The position numbers and the translations under genes are program-made. From a virus, in IMG/VR virus record IMGVR_UViG_3300031658_000122, positions 1-24,202 of that record: a DNA stretch of 24,202 nucleotides; one strand, written 5' to 3'. Shown piece after piece: positions 7,486-15,871 of the stretch. A model generated the notes under the pieces. That model saw only the letters and a list, made by a program, of their open reading frames with translations. It had not been told where the DNA came from and searched no databases. Each line of letters opens with the position of its first letter. Within the stretch, counting starts at the first letter, position 1.

Positions 7486-10368
7486 CTAGATTCCCTTTAT
7501 AAGTAATGTGGTTGCGCTTACTGCCTTACCTGCTATAACAGATGGGGTGTCAGCCGTTGTAGCTAAGGTCGCGTCACCTTGAACATAATAAGTAGCGCCT
7601 ATGGTTAAGCCGCTTTGGTTGGTAGATATACCACCTTGTAAAGCTATAGTGGCAGTTTGCCCATTAGTGAATGCTGCTGCGGAGGTTCCAGCGAAGTTGG
7701 TAGAAGTGAGGTTGGTTTCGGGGCGCACAGTGCCCATCTGACCTAGTATGGCTCTTCCGTTGCTGCTTACATCGTAAGCAACCACAAACTCACCCCCTTT
7801 GTTTGGATCAAAGGCTACTACGGTGTAATTTGTAGTTGCTGAGCTAAGTACATTCTCAGAACCAAAGGTAGCTGAAGTTCCAGAGATTGTACCCACTATT
7901 ACCGTACCGTAACTGGAATTACTCATATCTTTGTAAGCAACCACAAACTTACCTGCTGTGTTTGGATCAAAGGATATTGAGCTGTAGAGGGAAGTTCCTG
8001 AGTTATATACAACTTCACTTCCAAAGGTAGCTGAGGTTCCAGAGATTGTACCTACAACCACAGTACCGTAAGTGGAGTTACCTGCATCTGAGTAAGCAAC
8101 CACAAACTTTCCTGCTGTGTTTGGATCAAAGGCTACGTTGATATAACTTGTGGATGCTGAGTTATATACAGCCTCACTTCCAAAACTTATAGAAGTTCCT
8201 GAGACTGTACCTACTTTTGCTATACCGTAGGTGGAGGTAGAATTCTTGCAAACAACAATAAACTTATCTGCTGTACTAGGATCACATGATACTGAGATGT
8301 AACTTGTAGATGCTGCGTTAAATACAAATTCACTTCCGAAGGTAATTGAAGTTCCAGATACCGTACCTACTATTGCAGAACCATAATTAGAGTTACTTCC
8401 ATCTTGGTAAGCTACAACAAACTTACCTGCATTGTTAGGATCAAATGATATTGCGGTTTCAATAGTAGTTCCTGAGTTAAATATAATCTCAGAACCAAAG
8501 GTAATTGAAGTGCCCGTGATTGTACCTACTACCGCAGTACCTCGGCTGGAGTTACTAGAATCTCTGTAAGTAAACACAAGCATTCCTGCTGTGTTTGGAT
8601 CAAAGTCTACTGAGACGCTTGAAGTACTTCCTGCGTTAAATATAATCTCACTTCCAAAACTTATAGATGTGCCAGAAACTGTACCTACAACCACAGTACC
8701 CTTAGCGCCATTACCCATATCTTTGTAAGCAACCACAAACTTACCTGCTGTGTTAGGGTCATAGGCCATTGAGTTCATCCAAGCGTTTTGTGAGTTATAT
8801 ACAGCCTCACTTCCACTTGGAATACTTTCAGGTATAGTTGTTGGGGTGGCAACAACAGCCTCAATAGTTCCGTTAGACTTTAGTACAACAGGTACACCAT
8901 TAGGTAAAGTACCCGAAGCCACGAAATCTGCTGAGTTACCGCCCGCAGGTAGGTTTGTTAATGCCGCTCCGCTAATTGCAGGTAAAGCACCTGTAAGCAT
9001 TGAAGCAGGTAGCGTGGAGGGTAAAATGTAGTTGTTAGCTGACGTAGCAATACCATCTAACTTAGTGCCATCAGTAGCCACATCACGACCATCAAAGGTG
9101 CTGTTAGTGGTGATAGCGCCTGTCATGGCTCCACCAGACTTTAGTAGGTAATCACCTGTCACTATAGGCGCTACATCTTGCCATGATGAACCGTTCCAAA
9201 CTTGGCTCTTGCCTGATGTTGCGTTGTAATACTGAGCACCTAAAATAAGCGCATTACCTTGGTTATCAGTAGATGGCGCAGAGGCTTTAGAGCCTAAGTA
9301 GCGATCATCGAATGAGTCAAAGCTGGCAGAAGCAGAGGTGGCTGAGTTAGAAGCGGCTGTAGCCGATGTACTTGCATTACCTTCACTTGTAGCAGCGTTA
9401 GCAGCACTTGTAGCAGCGGCGGCTGTAGAGCCAAATAATACGTCAGTGTAGTTTTTAGTCGAAGCATCTTGCGCCTGCGTAGGATCTGCTACACCTGTGA
9501 TCTTGTTAGCGCCCATTGCTAGTACGCCAGACATAGTGCCACCTGACTTATCTAGCTTCTGAGTGTCTACACTATCAGCGTATGCTTTGGTGGCAGCGTC
9601 TGTGCCTGCGGTTGGAGTGCCAAGACCTGTGATCTTGTTGGTTCCCATTGCGATAGCGCCAGACATAGTGCCGCCAGCTTTAGGTAGTTTGGTTGCAACG
9701 CTTGCTGCTATCGTGGTGGCAAATGCTTCGTCATCGCCCAATGCGGCTGCTAGCTCGTTAAGAGTGTCTAGGTTAGCTGGAGCATTATCTATTAGGTTTG
9801 CTACTGCGGTATCTACATAAGACTTAGTGGCTGCATCTGAGGCTTGTACGGGTGTAGATAGTCCCGTGATAGTAGCGGAAGTGCCAGCGTCCATATCTAA
9901 TGAACCGCCAATAGTCACATGATTAAATGTGCTTGTTCCTGAGCCAGCAGTTATATTACCTGTTACATCACCTGTAACCGCGCCTGTGTGTACGCCAGCA
10001 GTGTTGCCTGTTACGTTACCTGTTACAGCGCCTGCTAATGGCCCTACAAAGTTAGCACCTGTGATAGTCGTACCGACAACCGTAGAAGCGGCAGAAGCAC
10101 CGATCTGAGTAGCATCAAGCGTACCACCATTAATATCAACTGTAGTAGCAACTAGGCCAGTGAACGTACCGCCAGCAGGAACTGCACCACCGATAACAGC
10201 GTTATCAACTGTGCCTGAGTTAATGTCGATACCTGTAATTGGCGTAGTACCGCCTAACAAGTTATCAGTCTTGAGCCAGTTAGCGTTTAACTTAGTACCC
10301 CAAGTATCATCAGATGCCCCTACTTCTGGGCTAGTGTATCCGTATACTGGTGTTGTAGTGTCAGCCAT
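7486..10368 (-). CDS. Tail fibre protein with seven-unit C-terminal repeat domain
   Basis: A 960-residue protein. The N-terminus (VYGYTSPEVGASDDTWGTKLNANW) is typical of virion-anchored marine phage fibres. It is followed by Gly/Thr/Val-rich beta repeats, then fibre-shaft modules: two copies of GGTMSG....G.NKITG and three of the A.TK.Y.D type at about residues 180-310, and an Ala/Ser-rich helical stretch. The block FDDRYLGSKASAPSTDNQGN precedes a beta module. Residues 520-880 hold seven tandem units of about 53 residues. The C-terminal 75 residues carry the familiar fibre end module GLTIGATYYVQGDATL..T..TPSV.AGKA. It is probably the receptor-binding fibre; the receptor is unknown. Confidence 0.88.
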   Translation of the reverse strand: MADTTTPVYGYTSPEVGASDDTWGTKLNANWLKTDNLLGGTTPITGIDINSGTVDNAVIGGAVPAGGTFTGLVATTVDINGGTLDATQIGASAASTVVGTTITGANFVGPLAGAVTGNVTGNTAGVHTGAVTGDVTGNITAGSGTSTFNHVTIGGSLDMDAGTSATITGLSTPVQASDAATKSYVDTAVANLIDNAPANLDTLNELAAALGDDEAFATTIAASVATKLPKAGGTMSGAIAMGTNKITGLGTPTAGTDAATKAYADSVDTQKLDKSGGTMSGVLAMGANKITGVADPTQAQDASTKNYTDVLFGSTAAAATSAANAATSEGNASTSATAASNSATSASASFDSFDDRYLGSKASAPSTDNQGNALILGAQYYNATSGKSQVWNGSSWQDVAPIVTGDYLLKSGGAMTGAITTNSTFDGRDVATDGTKLDGIATSANNYILPSTLPASMLTGALPAISGAALTNLPAGGNSADFVASGTLPNGVPVVLKSNGTIEAVVATPTTIPESIPSGSEAVYNSQNAWMNSMAYDPNTAGKFVVAYKDMGNGAKGTVVVGTVSGTSISFGSEIIFNAGSTSSVSVDFDPNTAGMLVFTYRDSSNSSRGTAVVGTITGTSITFGSEIIFNSGTTIETAISFDPNNAGKFVVAYQDGSNSNYGSAIVGTVSGTSITFGSEFVFNAASTSYISVSCDPSTADKFIVVCKNSTSTYGIAKVGTVSGTSISFGSEAVYNSASTSYINVAFDPNTAGKFVVAYSDAGNSTYGTVVVGTISGTSATFGSEVVYNSGTSLYSSISFDPNTAGKFVVAYKDMSNSSYGTVIVGTISGTSATFGSENVLSSATTNYTVVAFDPNKGGEFVVAYDVSSNGRAILGQMGTVRPETNLTSTNFAGTSAAAFTNGQTATIALQGGISTNQSGLTIGATYYVQGDATLATTADTPSVIAGKAVSATTLLIKGI
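7729..8811 (-). repeat. Seven 159-bp tandem repeats in the fibre gene
   Basis: Units of 53 residues (one of 52) share SE.V.N......I.FDPNTAGKFVVAY.D and VGT.SGTS..FG. Neighbouring units, especially those at about 7860-8190, are close at DNA level, which would allow unequal recombination to change copy number. Seven units of this size fit a seven-bladed propeller. Confidence 0.85.
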
Positions 10369-10379
10369 TTTCTATAATC

Positions 10380-11000
10380 CTAGTATGATTTAACTTTCAT
10401 TCGCATACCAGATCCGCCTACCTTGGCTTTCTGGCTGTCTTTGTTTAGGTTAGTTACGGCTGCATTAAACATAGCGGCCCATAGGGTAGTGCGTTCATCT
10501 TCTTTCAGATAAGGCGCTGTATGTATTAAGGAGCCGTATAGGTATACGTCTGGTGCGTAAGTTAGAAGCCAATTAGCTGTATTTGAATCACTGAGCGCAT
10601 CCGTTCTAGCTGTGTAGATAATGTCAGCAGTGCGAGTAGAGTCTGGTGATGGATACACTTCTAGGTCGCCACCACTAATGGCGTAATACTTTGGCCTACC
10701 TGTAGAGTCATCACTACCTGCCCTCATGTAACCTATCTCAGCTAGAGACACCAATTCCAACTCGCTAGTGCCATCGCCCTGTAAAGATAAGCGACCAGCT
10801 TCAAGCCAGTTAGTTGGTAGTGCTGTGAATTGTCCAGCGATTGCTAAGGTGCTTTTGGACTGCATGCGCCAATGACGTACATCACGGTTGATATTGGACT
10901 CTGCCAAAGCTATGAAGTCTGGAATAGTAGCTGTCAGATCATCGCGGTTTAAGAAGTTAGCGATTGAAGCCTGTAGCTCTGCGTATGTTGAAATAGCCAT
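10380..11000 (-). CDS. Head-tail adaptor-like protein
   Basis: A 206-residue protein starting MAISTYAELQASIANFLNRDDLTATIPDFIALAESNINRD in the phage adaptor pattern: an N-terminal helix, a short linker and an 'ALAE..I.RD.R' helix. A beta-rich middle follows (LPTNWLEAGRLSLQG, then PKYYAISGGDLEVYPSPDS.RTADIIYTAR). A C-terminal helical bundle contains APDVYLYGSLIHTAPYLKEDER. This matches proteins that bind beneath the portal, comparable to T7 gp11. It starts directly at the stop of the polyvalent protein gene and lies 11 bp before the fibre gene. No portal gene is adjacent, which is unusual. Confidence 0.75.
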   Translation of the reverse strand: MAISTYAELQASIANFLNRDDLTATIPDFIALAESNINRDVRHWRMQSKSTLAIAGQFTALPTNWLEAGRLSLQGDGTSELELVSLAEIGYMRAGSDDSTGRPKYYAISGGDLEVYPSPDSTRTADIIYTARTDALSDSNTANWLLTYAPDVYLYGSLIHTAPYLKEDERTTLWAAMFNAAVTNLNKDSQKAKVGGSGMRMKVKSY

Positions 11001-12209
11001 TTAATTACCTAGTAAACCTTTCGTTGGTCTAGTTGAACCCCTAACTAGCAATCCTCTCTCTGGAACGTCTAGTGTTTCCCAAGGTGCTTTAGCTACCCTT
11101 TCATCCATAGACATTGGCAGTCTAGTTTGTACGTTCCTAGCTTCCGCTTCGCCTGCTAAACTTCTGTATGCGGCCGCTCTACCATCAGGCCCATCAACCA
11201 ACATTTTGGCGTGATTCACTATAGCGTCCATAGTTGAATCTTTATTCGCTGGGTTCCTTTTAATCTGCTCAATCATTGAGCTTAGTAGTTTATCTCTCTC
11301 CCCATGCTGGTAAGGGCCAGAAATATTTCCACCTTTAGCAAATCCCTCTTGCTCTTGTATGTAATGCTGTCTCTCGTGGGCCATTGTGCTACGTGTGGTA
11401 GGCTCACCAGTTTTTAATATAGTGTTTCCAGTTACTGGGTCAAAAGCCCCTTTCACTCGATCATCAAATCCAATACTGTTTTTATATTGGACTGTAGCTA
11501 AATCACCTTTTGGGTATGCCGCACTAAACTCTGGGTGCTTGTTTACATCGTAAGACATAAACTTACCTCTAGTTATGTCGTTCATACTCTCGTAGATGTT
11601 TCTAATCGCTTCTGTTTGGTACTCGCTTGGACTACCATCAAACCCAACAAGCTCTGCAAGCTGTACTAAATCATCATCTGACGCTTCACGAATCATATTG
11701 AGTTCAGCCGTTGTGCTTGCGTCAATTCCGTTAATTGAATTGTTTAATGATTCTGGCTCAATGTACTGATACCCTTCGTCACTTATCTCTTGCTTCCAGT
11801 GTCCATCAACGTCTTTATAGGTTGGTGAGTTCAACTTACCTGTGGCTGTCCATATCTCTTCACGGGTAGCGCCTTTGCTAGACATAGTTTTAGCCAGCTC
11901 TAACGCTTTCTTATTAAACGTCTTAGCCATCTGACCTATGAATGTTGCCTTGCCGCCACCTGTAGCTATATCCAAGAGATCTAACTCTGGAGATACGCTT
12001 AACAGTCCTTGTGCTTCTGGGTGCTGTTGATAGTATGGAAGCGGATTACTTACTCGCTTCATGTACTCAGCTTCTGCTGACTGCATTTGCCCTAGCAGAC
12101 CACTTTTGCCTAAAGATAAGTCCGGCCTATCCGCAAGTAACCCAGTGCCAATAGAGCCAGCTTTCTTGTAGTCCTCTACTTGAGTCCTATAGTCATCAAG
12201 TAAACTCAC
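11001..12209 (-). CDS. Zincin-like large polyvalent phage protein
   Basis: A 402-residue protein with a GTG start at 12209 and a weak AAGG upstream. Residues 105-146 carry the common phage pattern in which GATREEIWTATGK is followed by DGHWKQEISDEG. Residues 278-282 are HERQH, fitting the HExxH zinc site, in the context STMAHERQHYIQEQEGFAKGGN. Residues 350-360 (SLAGEAEARNV) supply glutamates that could be a third ligand. I know these motifs from the 'large polyvalent protein' families, in which metallopeptidase activity is predicted. It sits between terL and the adaptor gene, so it may process a virion protein or be ejected into the host. The substrate is unknown. Confidence 0.72.
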   Translation of the reverse strand: MSLLDDYRTQVEDYKKAGSIGTGLLADRPDLSLGKSGLLGQMQSAEAEYMKRVSNPLPYYQQHPEAQGLLSVSPELDLLDIATGGGKATFIGQMAKTFNKKALELAKTMSSKGATREEIWTATGKLNSPTYKDVDGHWKQEISDEGYQYIEPESLNNSINGIDASTTAELNMIREASDDDLVQLAELVGFDGSPSEYQTEAIRNIYESMNDITRGKFMSYDVNKHPEFSAAYPKGDLATVQYKNSIGFDDRVKGAFDPVTGNTILKTGEPTTRSTMAHERQHYIQEQEGFAKGGNISGPYQHGERDKLLSSMIEQIKRNPANKDSTMDAIVNHAKMLVDGPDGRAAAYRSLAGEAEARNVQTRLPMSMDERVAKAPWETLDVPERGLLVRGSTRPTKGLLGN

Positions 12210-12273
12210 AATAAATAGCTGCCTTTATATGGCTTTTTGGTCATCACAAAGCACCTTAAACAATTGTTAGCGC

Positions 12274-12282
12274 ATTATACCA
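12274..12282 (-). promoter_or_regulatory. Possible extended -10 promoter for the virion genes
   Basis: On the minus strand the 75-bp gap after terL reads TGGTATAAT, a consensus -10 (TATAAT at 12279-12274) with the TG extension. The -35 region is poor (around GTTAAA). It could add transcription of the virion genes, but no mapped start exists. Confidence 0.4.
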
Positions 12283-12284
12283 TA

Positions 12285-13595
12285 TTATGCTAGTCCTTTA
12301 ACATTACGTTTTAACGCTCCACGGTGCTTTTTCTTAGAACGTCCAAGATCACCCGCAGCAAATGCTTGGGCTAGCTGTCGAAGCGCGTCAGCGGCCTCTG
12401 AGTGGCCCTCAGACTTATCTGGGATATGTGACCAGCGTTGCTCACTGTTAGACCATTTGCGCCTGTATGCTTTTAGGTGATCTAAGCCCTTAGCGCACTT
12501 AACTTCATCGATGTACAAGTACGGGAATACGTCACTCGTTTGTTGTATTCCCCATAGAATGTCTTGTATTCGTGGCACTATTCGCCAGTTAGAGCTAGGC
12601 ATTAGCTCCTTTAGCATCTGCTTAGGCGATTTGTTGTTGGTTTGTCCTTGGCGCTTGTGGTCAGCATCATGTGGTAAGTACATATCCTCAAACACTAGGT
12701 CTAAGCCCTTGAGCCACTTAACAGCATGACTGTACGGCTCACTCCATGCTTCATAGAAGTCTATTAGCCGGAACTCCAGCCCAATCTTCTGAACTACCCA
12801 AACTGCGCAGCCATCGCTTGCCCCAATATCAAAAAAAGCCATGCAGGGATGTGATTCAACTACAGGTATCCTTCCTATACGCCCATCAGCTTGAGCCTTG
12901 TTAATCTCTCGTAGCCAGAAAGCCCCCTCTGGGAACTCTAAGAAGTCACCCTCCCATACATGCCCGTAAGTGTCTGGGCGCTGCTCTAGGTCTTCTAGGC
13001 GCTGCTCAGTTAGCACTTTAGGCATCCACGGGTTGTCCTGCCAATTTATGGCGGTAATCTTGCAGCTATCGGGTGTGTTCTCACGGAATCGTTTATGTGT
13101 GGCTGATTCTTTAGACTGTGGGTTCCATATTACCCAGCACTCTGAATTCTCTTCACGTATCGATGGTAGTAGCTTCATGTAAGCCTCTTCGCTCACTGTC
13201 TCAGCTTCGTCAATGAATGCGAGGATAATACGAGCCTTAGACTTAATGCTGTCAATGTTGCGTGTTAAGCCTGCAAAACTGTAGTTGATCCGTCCGTCTT
13301 TGCTGCGTATGTAATGGTCGCCACAATCGTAGTAATCATTAAGGAATGGTACGGCTTGTATTGCGCTCTTAATCTCTGCGAATGAGCTTTCACTAAGGCT
13401 GTTCATGTACTGGCGTAAGCATAGGATCTGACCTGATCTGCCACTCATACCGAACTTATAGCCCCATACAGCGGTCATCATGGCAAAGGCTCTCGATTTT
13501 GCACCGCCTCGGCCTCCAAAACTGGCTCTGTATCGTGCCTCCCCTTCAAAGATTGGAACCAGCTTAGGTGGTAGCTCTATGTCTACTTCTGACAT
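12285..13595 (-). CDS. terL: Terminase large subunit, ATPase and nuclease
   Basis: A 436-residue protein that powers packaging of DNA into the procapsid and cuts it. The Walker A-like loop is GGRGGAKS (27-34); the Walker B strand with catalytic glutamate is ILAFIDEAE (124-132); a coupling-type WNPQSKESATHKRF lies at 157-170. The nuclease half has Asp256 in FFDIGASDG, Asp310 in YLPHDADHKR and the C-terminal Asp403 in GHSEAADALRQLA. Length and motif order fit the PBSX-type phage terminase family. Its ATG shares a base with the terS stop (TAATG). The next gene is a polyvalent protein rather than the portal. Confidence 0.93.
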   Translation of the reverse strand: MSEVDIELPPKLVPIFEGEARYRASFGGRGGAKSRAFAMMTAVWGYKFGMSGRSGQILCLRQYMNSLSESSFAEIKSAIQAVPFLNDYYDCGDHYIRSKDGRINYSFAGLTRNIDSIKSKARIILAFIDEAETVSEEAYMKLLPSIREENSECWVIWNPQSKESATHKRFRENTPDSCKITAINWQDNPWMPKVLTEQRLEDLEQRPDTYGHVWEGDFLEFPEGAFWLREINKAQADGRIGRIPVVESHPCMAFFDIGASDGCAVWVVQKIGLEFRLIDFYEAWSEPYSHAVKWLKGLDLVFEDMYLPHDADHKRQGQTNNKSPKQMLKELMPSSNWRIVPRIQDILWGIQQTSDVFPYLYIDEVKCAKGLDHLKAYRRKWSNSEQRWSHIPDKSEGHSEAADALRQLAQAFAAGDLGRSKKKHRGALKRNVKGLA

Positions 13596-13963
13596 TAAAG
13601 ATCACCAAACTCTTTAGCAACTAGCTTTATCACCGTTGGAGGGGTCATAGAGCCATCGCTGCTGGTCTGGTCAACCTTGTCAGTGTAATTATGCTTCGTC
13701 AAAACTAGCTTGGTTATAGCGGCATTAAAGTCGCCTGTAAGCCCTTTATCACTTAGCTCTATGAATTGAAGCTGCATAATTTTGTCTAACATCTCCGAAA
13801 ACTCTTCTTTGCCCTTCTCTTTAGCCCACGCATACATCGTTGAGTTAGCAATACCTAAGTGATATGCAAGCCCTATGTGTGAAGGTATAACTGTTGTATA
13901 ACTCTCTAAGTAGCCTTTCGCCTTAGTCAATACCTCTGGCGTGTACTTCGTTGGTCGTGCCAT
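13595..13963 (-). CDS. terS: Terminase small subunit
   Basis: I chose the ATG at 13963 (122 residues), with ACGGAG 8 bases before it; a TTG six bases upstream is less likely. The start MARPTKYTPEVLTKAKGYLESY, then IPSHIGLAYHLGIANSTMYAWAKE, shows the helix-turn-helix and layout of the P22 gp3-like DNA-packaging family. This subunit recognises the packaging site and delivers DNA to the large subunit. It overlaps terL by one base and follows a 59-residue gene by 2 bp. Any pac site is not identifiable by eye. Confidence 0.88.
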   Translation of the reverse strand: MARPTKYTPEVLTKAKGYLESYTTVIPSHIGLAYHLGIANSTMYAWAKEKGKEEFSEMLDKIMQLQFIELSDKGLTGDFNAAITKLVLTKHNYTDKVDQTSSDGSMTPPTVIKLVAKEFGDL

Positions 13964-13965
13964 GT

Positions 13966-14145
13966 TCAATACTCCGTTAATTCTAATAATAGGAACCCGT
14001 TTTCATCTACCCACTCTTCTGCCTTTTCCATTAGTAGATCGTCCTCTTCGTTGCGCGGCCTATCCTCTACTTCAATCACTGCGTTAATTAAAAGAGCGAT
14101 AATGTTTGCTCCCTCATAGATAAGTTCTTGCTGCCGTTCACTCAT
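13966..14145 (-). CDS. Small acidic protein between ninG and terS
   Basis: A 59-residue gene starting MSERQQELIYEGANIIALLI and ending LLLELTEY. Its ATGA overlaps the ninG stop, AGGAG lies 5 bases before the ATG, and it ends 2 bp before terS, all of which support a real gene. It is strongly acidic (a DRPRNEEDDLLMEKAEEW segment) and probably helical. In lambda this interval carries the Q antiterminator and lysis genes, but nothing here resembles a known Q protein. I do not recognise the family. Confidence 0.7.
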   Translation of the reverse strand: MSERQQELIYEGANIIALLINAVIEVEDRPRNEEDDLLMEKAEEWVDENGFLLLELTEY

Positions 14146-14732
14146 AACAACTCCTGTTGAGCTTCAAGCTCTTTGTATTTAAGTTTGTACTTCGCTTTAA
14201 TAGCCATAATATCTTCACGGTTATATTTTGCAGGGTCGTGTGGCCCCTCTAATTCTTCTACCCCATCTAACCCGATCTTCTTAATTAGATTAATGCGGTA
14301 ATCAATAGCGTTACCCGATAGATGGTTGTTACAGGGTGCGCATTGAGCGTGTACGTTGCTTTCGTTATATCGAAGCTCTGCTGCTGCCCCTACCGACCTG
14401 TAATGCCCTGCGTGGATCTGGCCTTGGTGGTGACGCTGGCAACTAATACAAGGTTGTCCCCTATCCCGTAATCTTATGTATCTGTTGAATTCTGGCTGTG
14501 CTTCTTTGTGTAGCTCCCCTAAGCTCTTAATGGCCTGCTTACGGGCTTTTATATCTTTCTTAGCTAATTGGATAGCTTTAGCGCGTATCTTGCTCACAGC
14601 AGCCATAGCTTTCGTGTGTTGGTGTTCTAGCGCATGATCTCTGTTGCAGAAGAAACCTAGCGGCACAGTTACCCCTGATTCAGCTAAAACAAACTCTTTG
14701 CAATGCCTGCACCTCTTCTTGCTGTTAGCCAT
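14142..14732 (-). CDS. ninG: NinG/Rap-like recombination nuclease
   Basis: A 196-residue protein of the lambda NinG (Rap) family, a structure-specific endonuclease acting on branched DNA during phage recombination. An N-terminal zinc-finger-like part has CRHCKEF (8-14) and FFCNRDHALEHQH (27-39). A lysine-rich helical region follows. The second part has CISCQRHHQGQIHAGHYRSV (95-114) and NVHAQCAPCNNHLSGNAIDY (126-145), an HNH-like Cys/His set with C95, C98, C131 and C134. Length is near the 204 residues of lambda NinG. It overlaps both neighbours (TAATG before, ATGA after), so translation is probably coupled. Confidence 0.9.
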   Translation of the reverse strand: MANSKKRCRHCKEFVLAESGVTVPLGFFCNRDHALEHQHTKAMAAVSKIRAKAIQLAKKDIKARKQAIKSLGELHKEAQPEFNRYIRLRDRGQPCISCQRHHQGQIHAGHYRSVGAAAELRYNESNVHAQCAPCNNHLSGNAIDYRINLIKKIGLDGVEELEGPHDPAKYNREDIMAIKAKYKLKYKELEAQQELL

Positions 14733-15142
14733 TACCTGTCCTTATTGGGAAATGGCACATGCACACCAAACTTGTCAGACAGATGGCGGTTAATCACATC
14801 GTAGATCTCGCTAACTTCATGCGTCTTTAGCTGATTAACTGACTTGTTCTCGTATTTTGTTTGCTGGATCTTTGCCCAGATGTGTTTCTTAACACTATCC
14901 TTACACCAAGGGATTTCTACACCTGACTGCAAGGTGCTGACCATATCTAACCCGCGATCGTTTAAATTGTTAGCCAGTAGGTCGCAATACAAGTAAACAG
15001 AGTTACGTTGCGTCCCAGTAATAGTCTTATCTGTTGACCACTTAACCTGAACGTACTTCTTTAGCTCATACAGTTCGCGTATATGCTTGATGAAGTTCTC
15101 TAGGCTTGCATCGCTGTTTACCGTCCAGTGCTCTCCATTCAT
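14732..15142 (-). CDS. Phage protein in the ninB position
   Basis: I place the start at the ATG at 15142 (136 residues), whose ATGA overlaps the previous stop. A start at 15205 would overlap the previous gene by 67 bases. Features are SLENFIKHIRELYELKKYVQVKW, a Q/N-R motif followed by SVYLYCDLLANNLNDRGLDM, then VEIPWCKDSVKKHIWAKIQ and the C-terminal pattern EIYDVINRHLSDKFGVHVPFP. I know this HVPFP family from phage recombination clusters beside ninG. It may be analogous to NinB (Orf), which loads recombination proteins on single-stranded DNA, but direct homology is not evident. Confidence 0.75.
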   Translation of the reverse strand: MNGEHWTVNSDASLENFIKHIRELYELKKYVQVKWSTDKTITGTQRNSVYLYCDLLANNLNDRGLDMVSTLQSGVEIPWCKDSVKKHIWAKIQQTKYENKSVNQLKTHEVSEIYDVINRHLSDKFGVHVPFPNKDR

Positions 15143-15453
15143 AAAGCAGCCGCCCAAGCACTCATAGGTAGCCGTGATAGCTTCATGCTCATGCGAATAT
15201 CCCATCCTTGAGATCCTAAGTTCTTACCTGTAGGCTCTGCTATTTTGCATTTGTGATCGATGGCTTTAAGCCTGTAGTCAGGGTCATCAATTAACTTATA
15301 TTCATCTAGCGGGAACTTGCTCGATCTACATCGATTTATTAGGGTTATATCGTAAAGATCTACTTCAAACTTCTTGGCAATTACTTTTGCAGCAACGCCA
15401 GAATTAATCCTCTTGATTACAGTCCTACATTCATCTAGGTCTAGTATTCTCAT
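15139..15453 (-). CDS. Hypothetical protein with helix-turn-helix-like N-terminus
   Basis: A 104-residue protein with GAGG 5 bases before the ATG and an ATGA overlap with the upstream stop. The N-terminal part (MRILDLDECRTVIKRINSGV, then AAKVIAKKFEVDLYDI) looks like a short helix-turn-helix. The rest is basic, with Cys43 and Cys69, and does not match a family I know. It is one of four very small genes between the replication initiator and the ninB-position gene. Function unknown. Confidence 0.65.
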   Translation of the reverse strand: MRILDLDECRTVIKRINSGVAAKVIAKKFEVDLYDITLINRCRSSKFPLDEYKLIDDPDYRLKAIDHKCKIAEPTGKNLGSQGWDIRMSMKLSRLPMSAWAAAL

Positions 15454-15698
15454 ACAATCCTCAACAGGCTTCGTGCTACCGAATGGCTGCGATCTTTTCC
15501 ATCCTCACGAATCTTGTTGTTATCAAGAAGCTCACGCACTCGACCAGTAACAGAATTGATAGCCCAACCTAGTTCTAAGCCAATATCCTGTCGTGTGATT
15601 GGCCCTTTCTCCTTGATGACCTTCATTACCTCAATGCGGCAACTTCCCGTTACAGGGCCAATTGAAGCCATACCTGCCATGCTATTTGCGTGAATCAT
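15450..15698 (-). CDS. Small winged-helix protein
   Basis: An 82-residue protein with a strong AAGGAGAGGG site before its ATG, which overlaps the upstream stop (ATGA). After a flexible 20-residue start it has a clear winged helix: CRIEVMKVIKEKGPITRQDI, LGWAINSVTGRVRELLDNNK and a wing IREDGKDR. Such proteins are common in phage replication clusters and may bind DNA as regulators. The target is not visible. Confidence 0.7.
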   Translation of the reverse strand: MIHANSMAGMASIGPVTGSCRIEVMKVIKEKGPITRQDIGLELGWAINSVTGRVRELLDNNKIREDGKDRSHSVARSLLRIV

Positions 15699-15871
15699 GC
15701 TGCCCTCTCCTTGTAATACTTCTTACGAGCTAATGGATTAAGTTGTGATTTAATGATGTGAGTTAAGCCGCCTGACTCACCCCAGCCTGCCTTTGTTACT
15801 GGCCCTTTGTAATCACCAATCAACTCGTCATACAGACTTTTAGGGCTAATTGGCTTTAGGTAATGTTTCAT
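15695..15871 (-). CDS. Small basic hypothetical protein
   Basis: A 58-residue gene starting MKHYLKPISPKSLYDELIGD and ending ARKKYYKERAA. GGAG lies 8 bases before the ATG, and the ATG and the stop both form ATGA overlaps with neighbours. The middle holds a Gly-rich turn (GWGESGG). It is basic overall and could bind nucleic acid. No family recognised; the tight packing into the operon is the main evidence. Confidence 0.6.
   Translation of the reverse strand: MKHYLKPISPKSLYDELIGDYKGPVTKAGWGESGGLTHIIKSQLNPLARKKYYKERAA

Noticed and set aside
7729-8811. Fibre repeats considered as a diversity-generating retroelement target
   Set aside because: No reverse transcriptase or template repeat is present in the window, and differences between units are not limited to adenines.
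9563-10393. Plus-strand hydrophobic frames within the fibre gene
   Set aside because: Antisense shadows of Gly/Thr/Ala-rich fibre repeats; no start signals.
15139-15205. Longer start at 15205 for the ninB-position gene
   Set aside because: It would overlap the previous gene by 67 bases, while the ATG at 15142 gives the ATGA junction seen throughout the operon.
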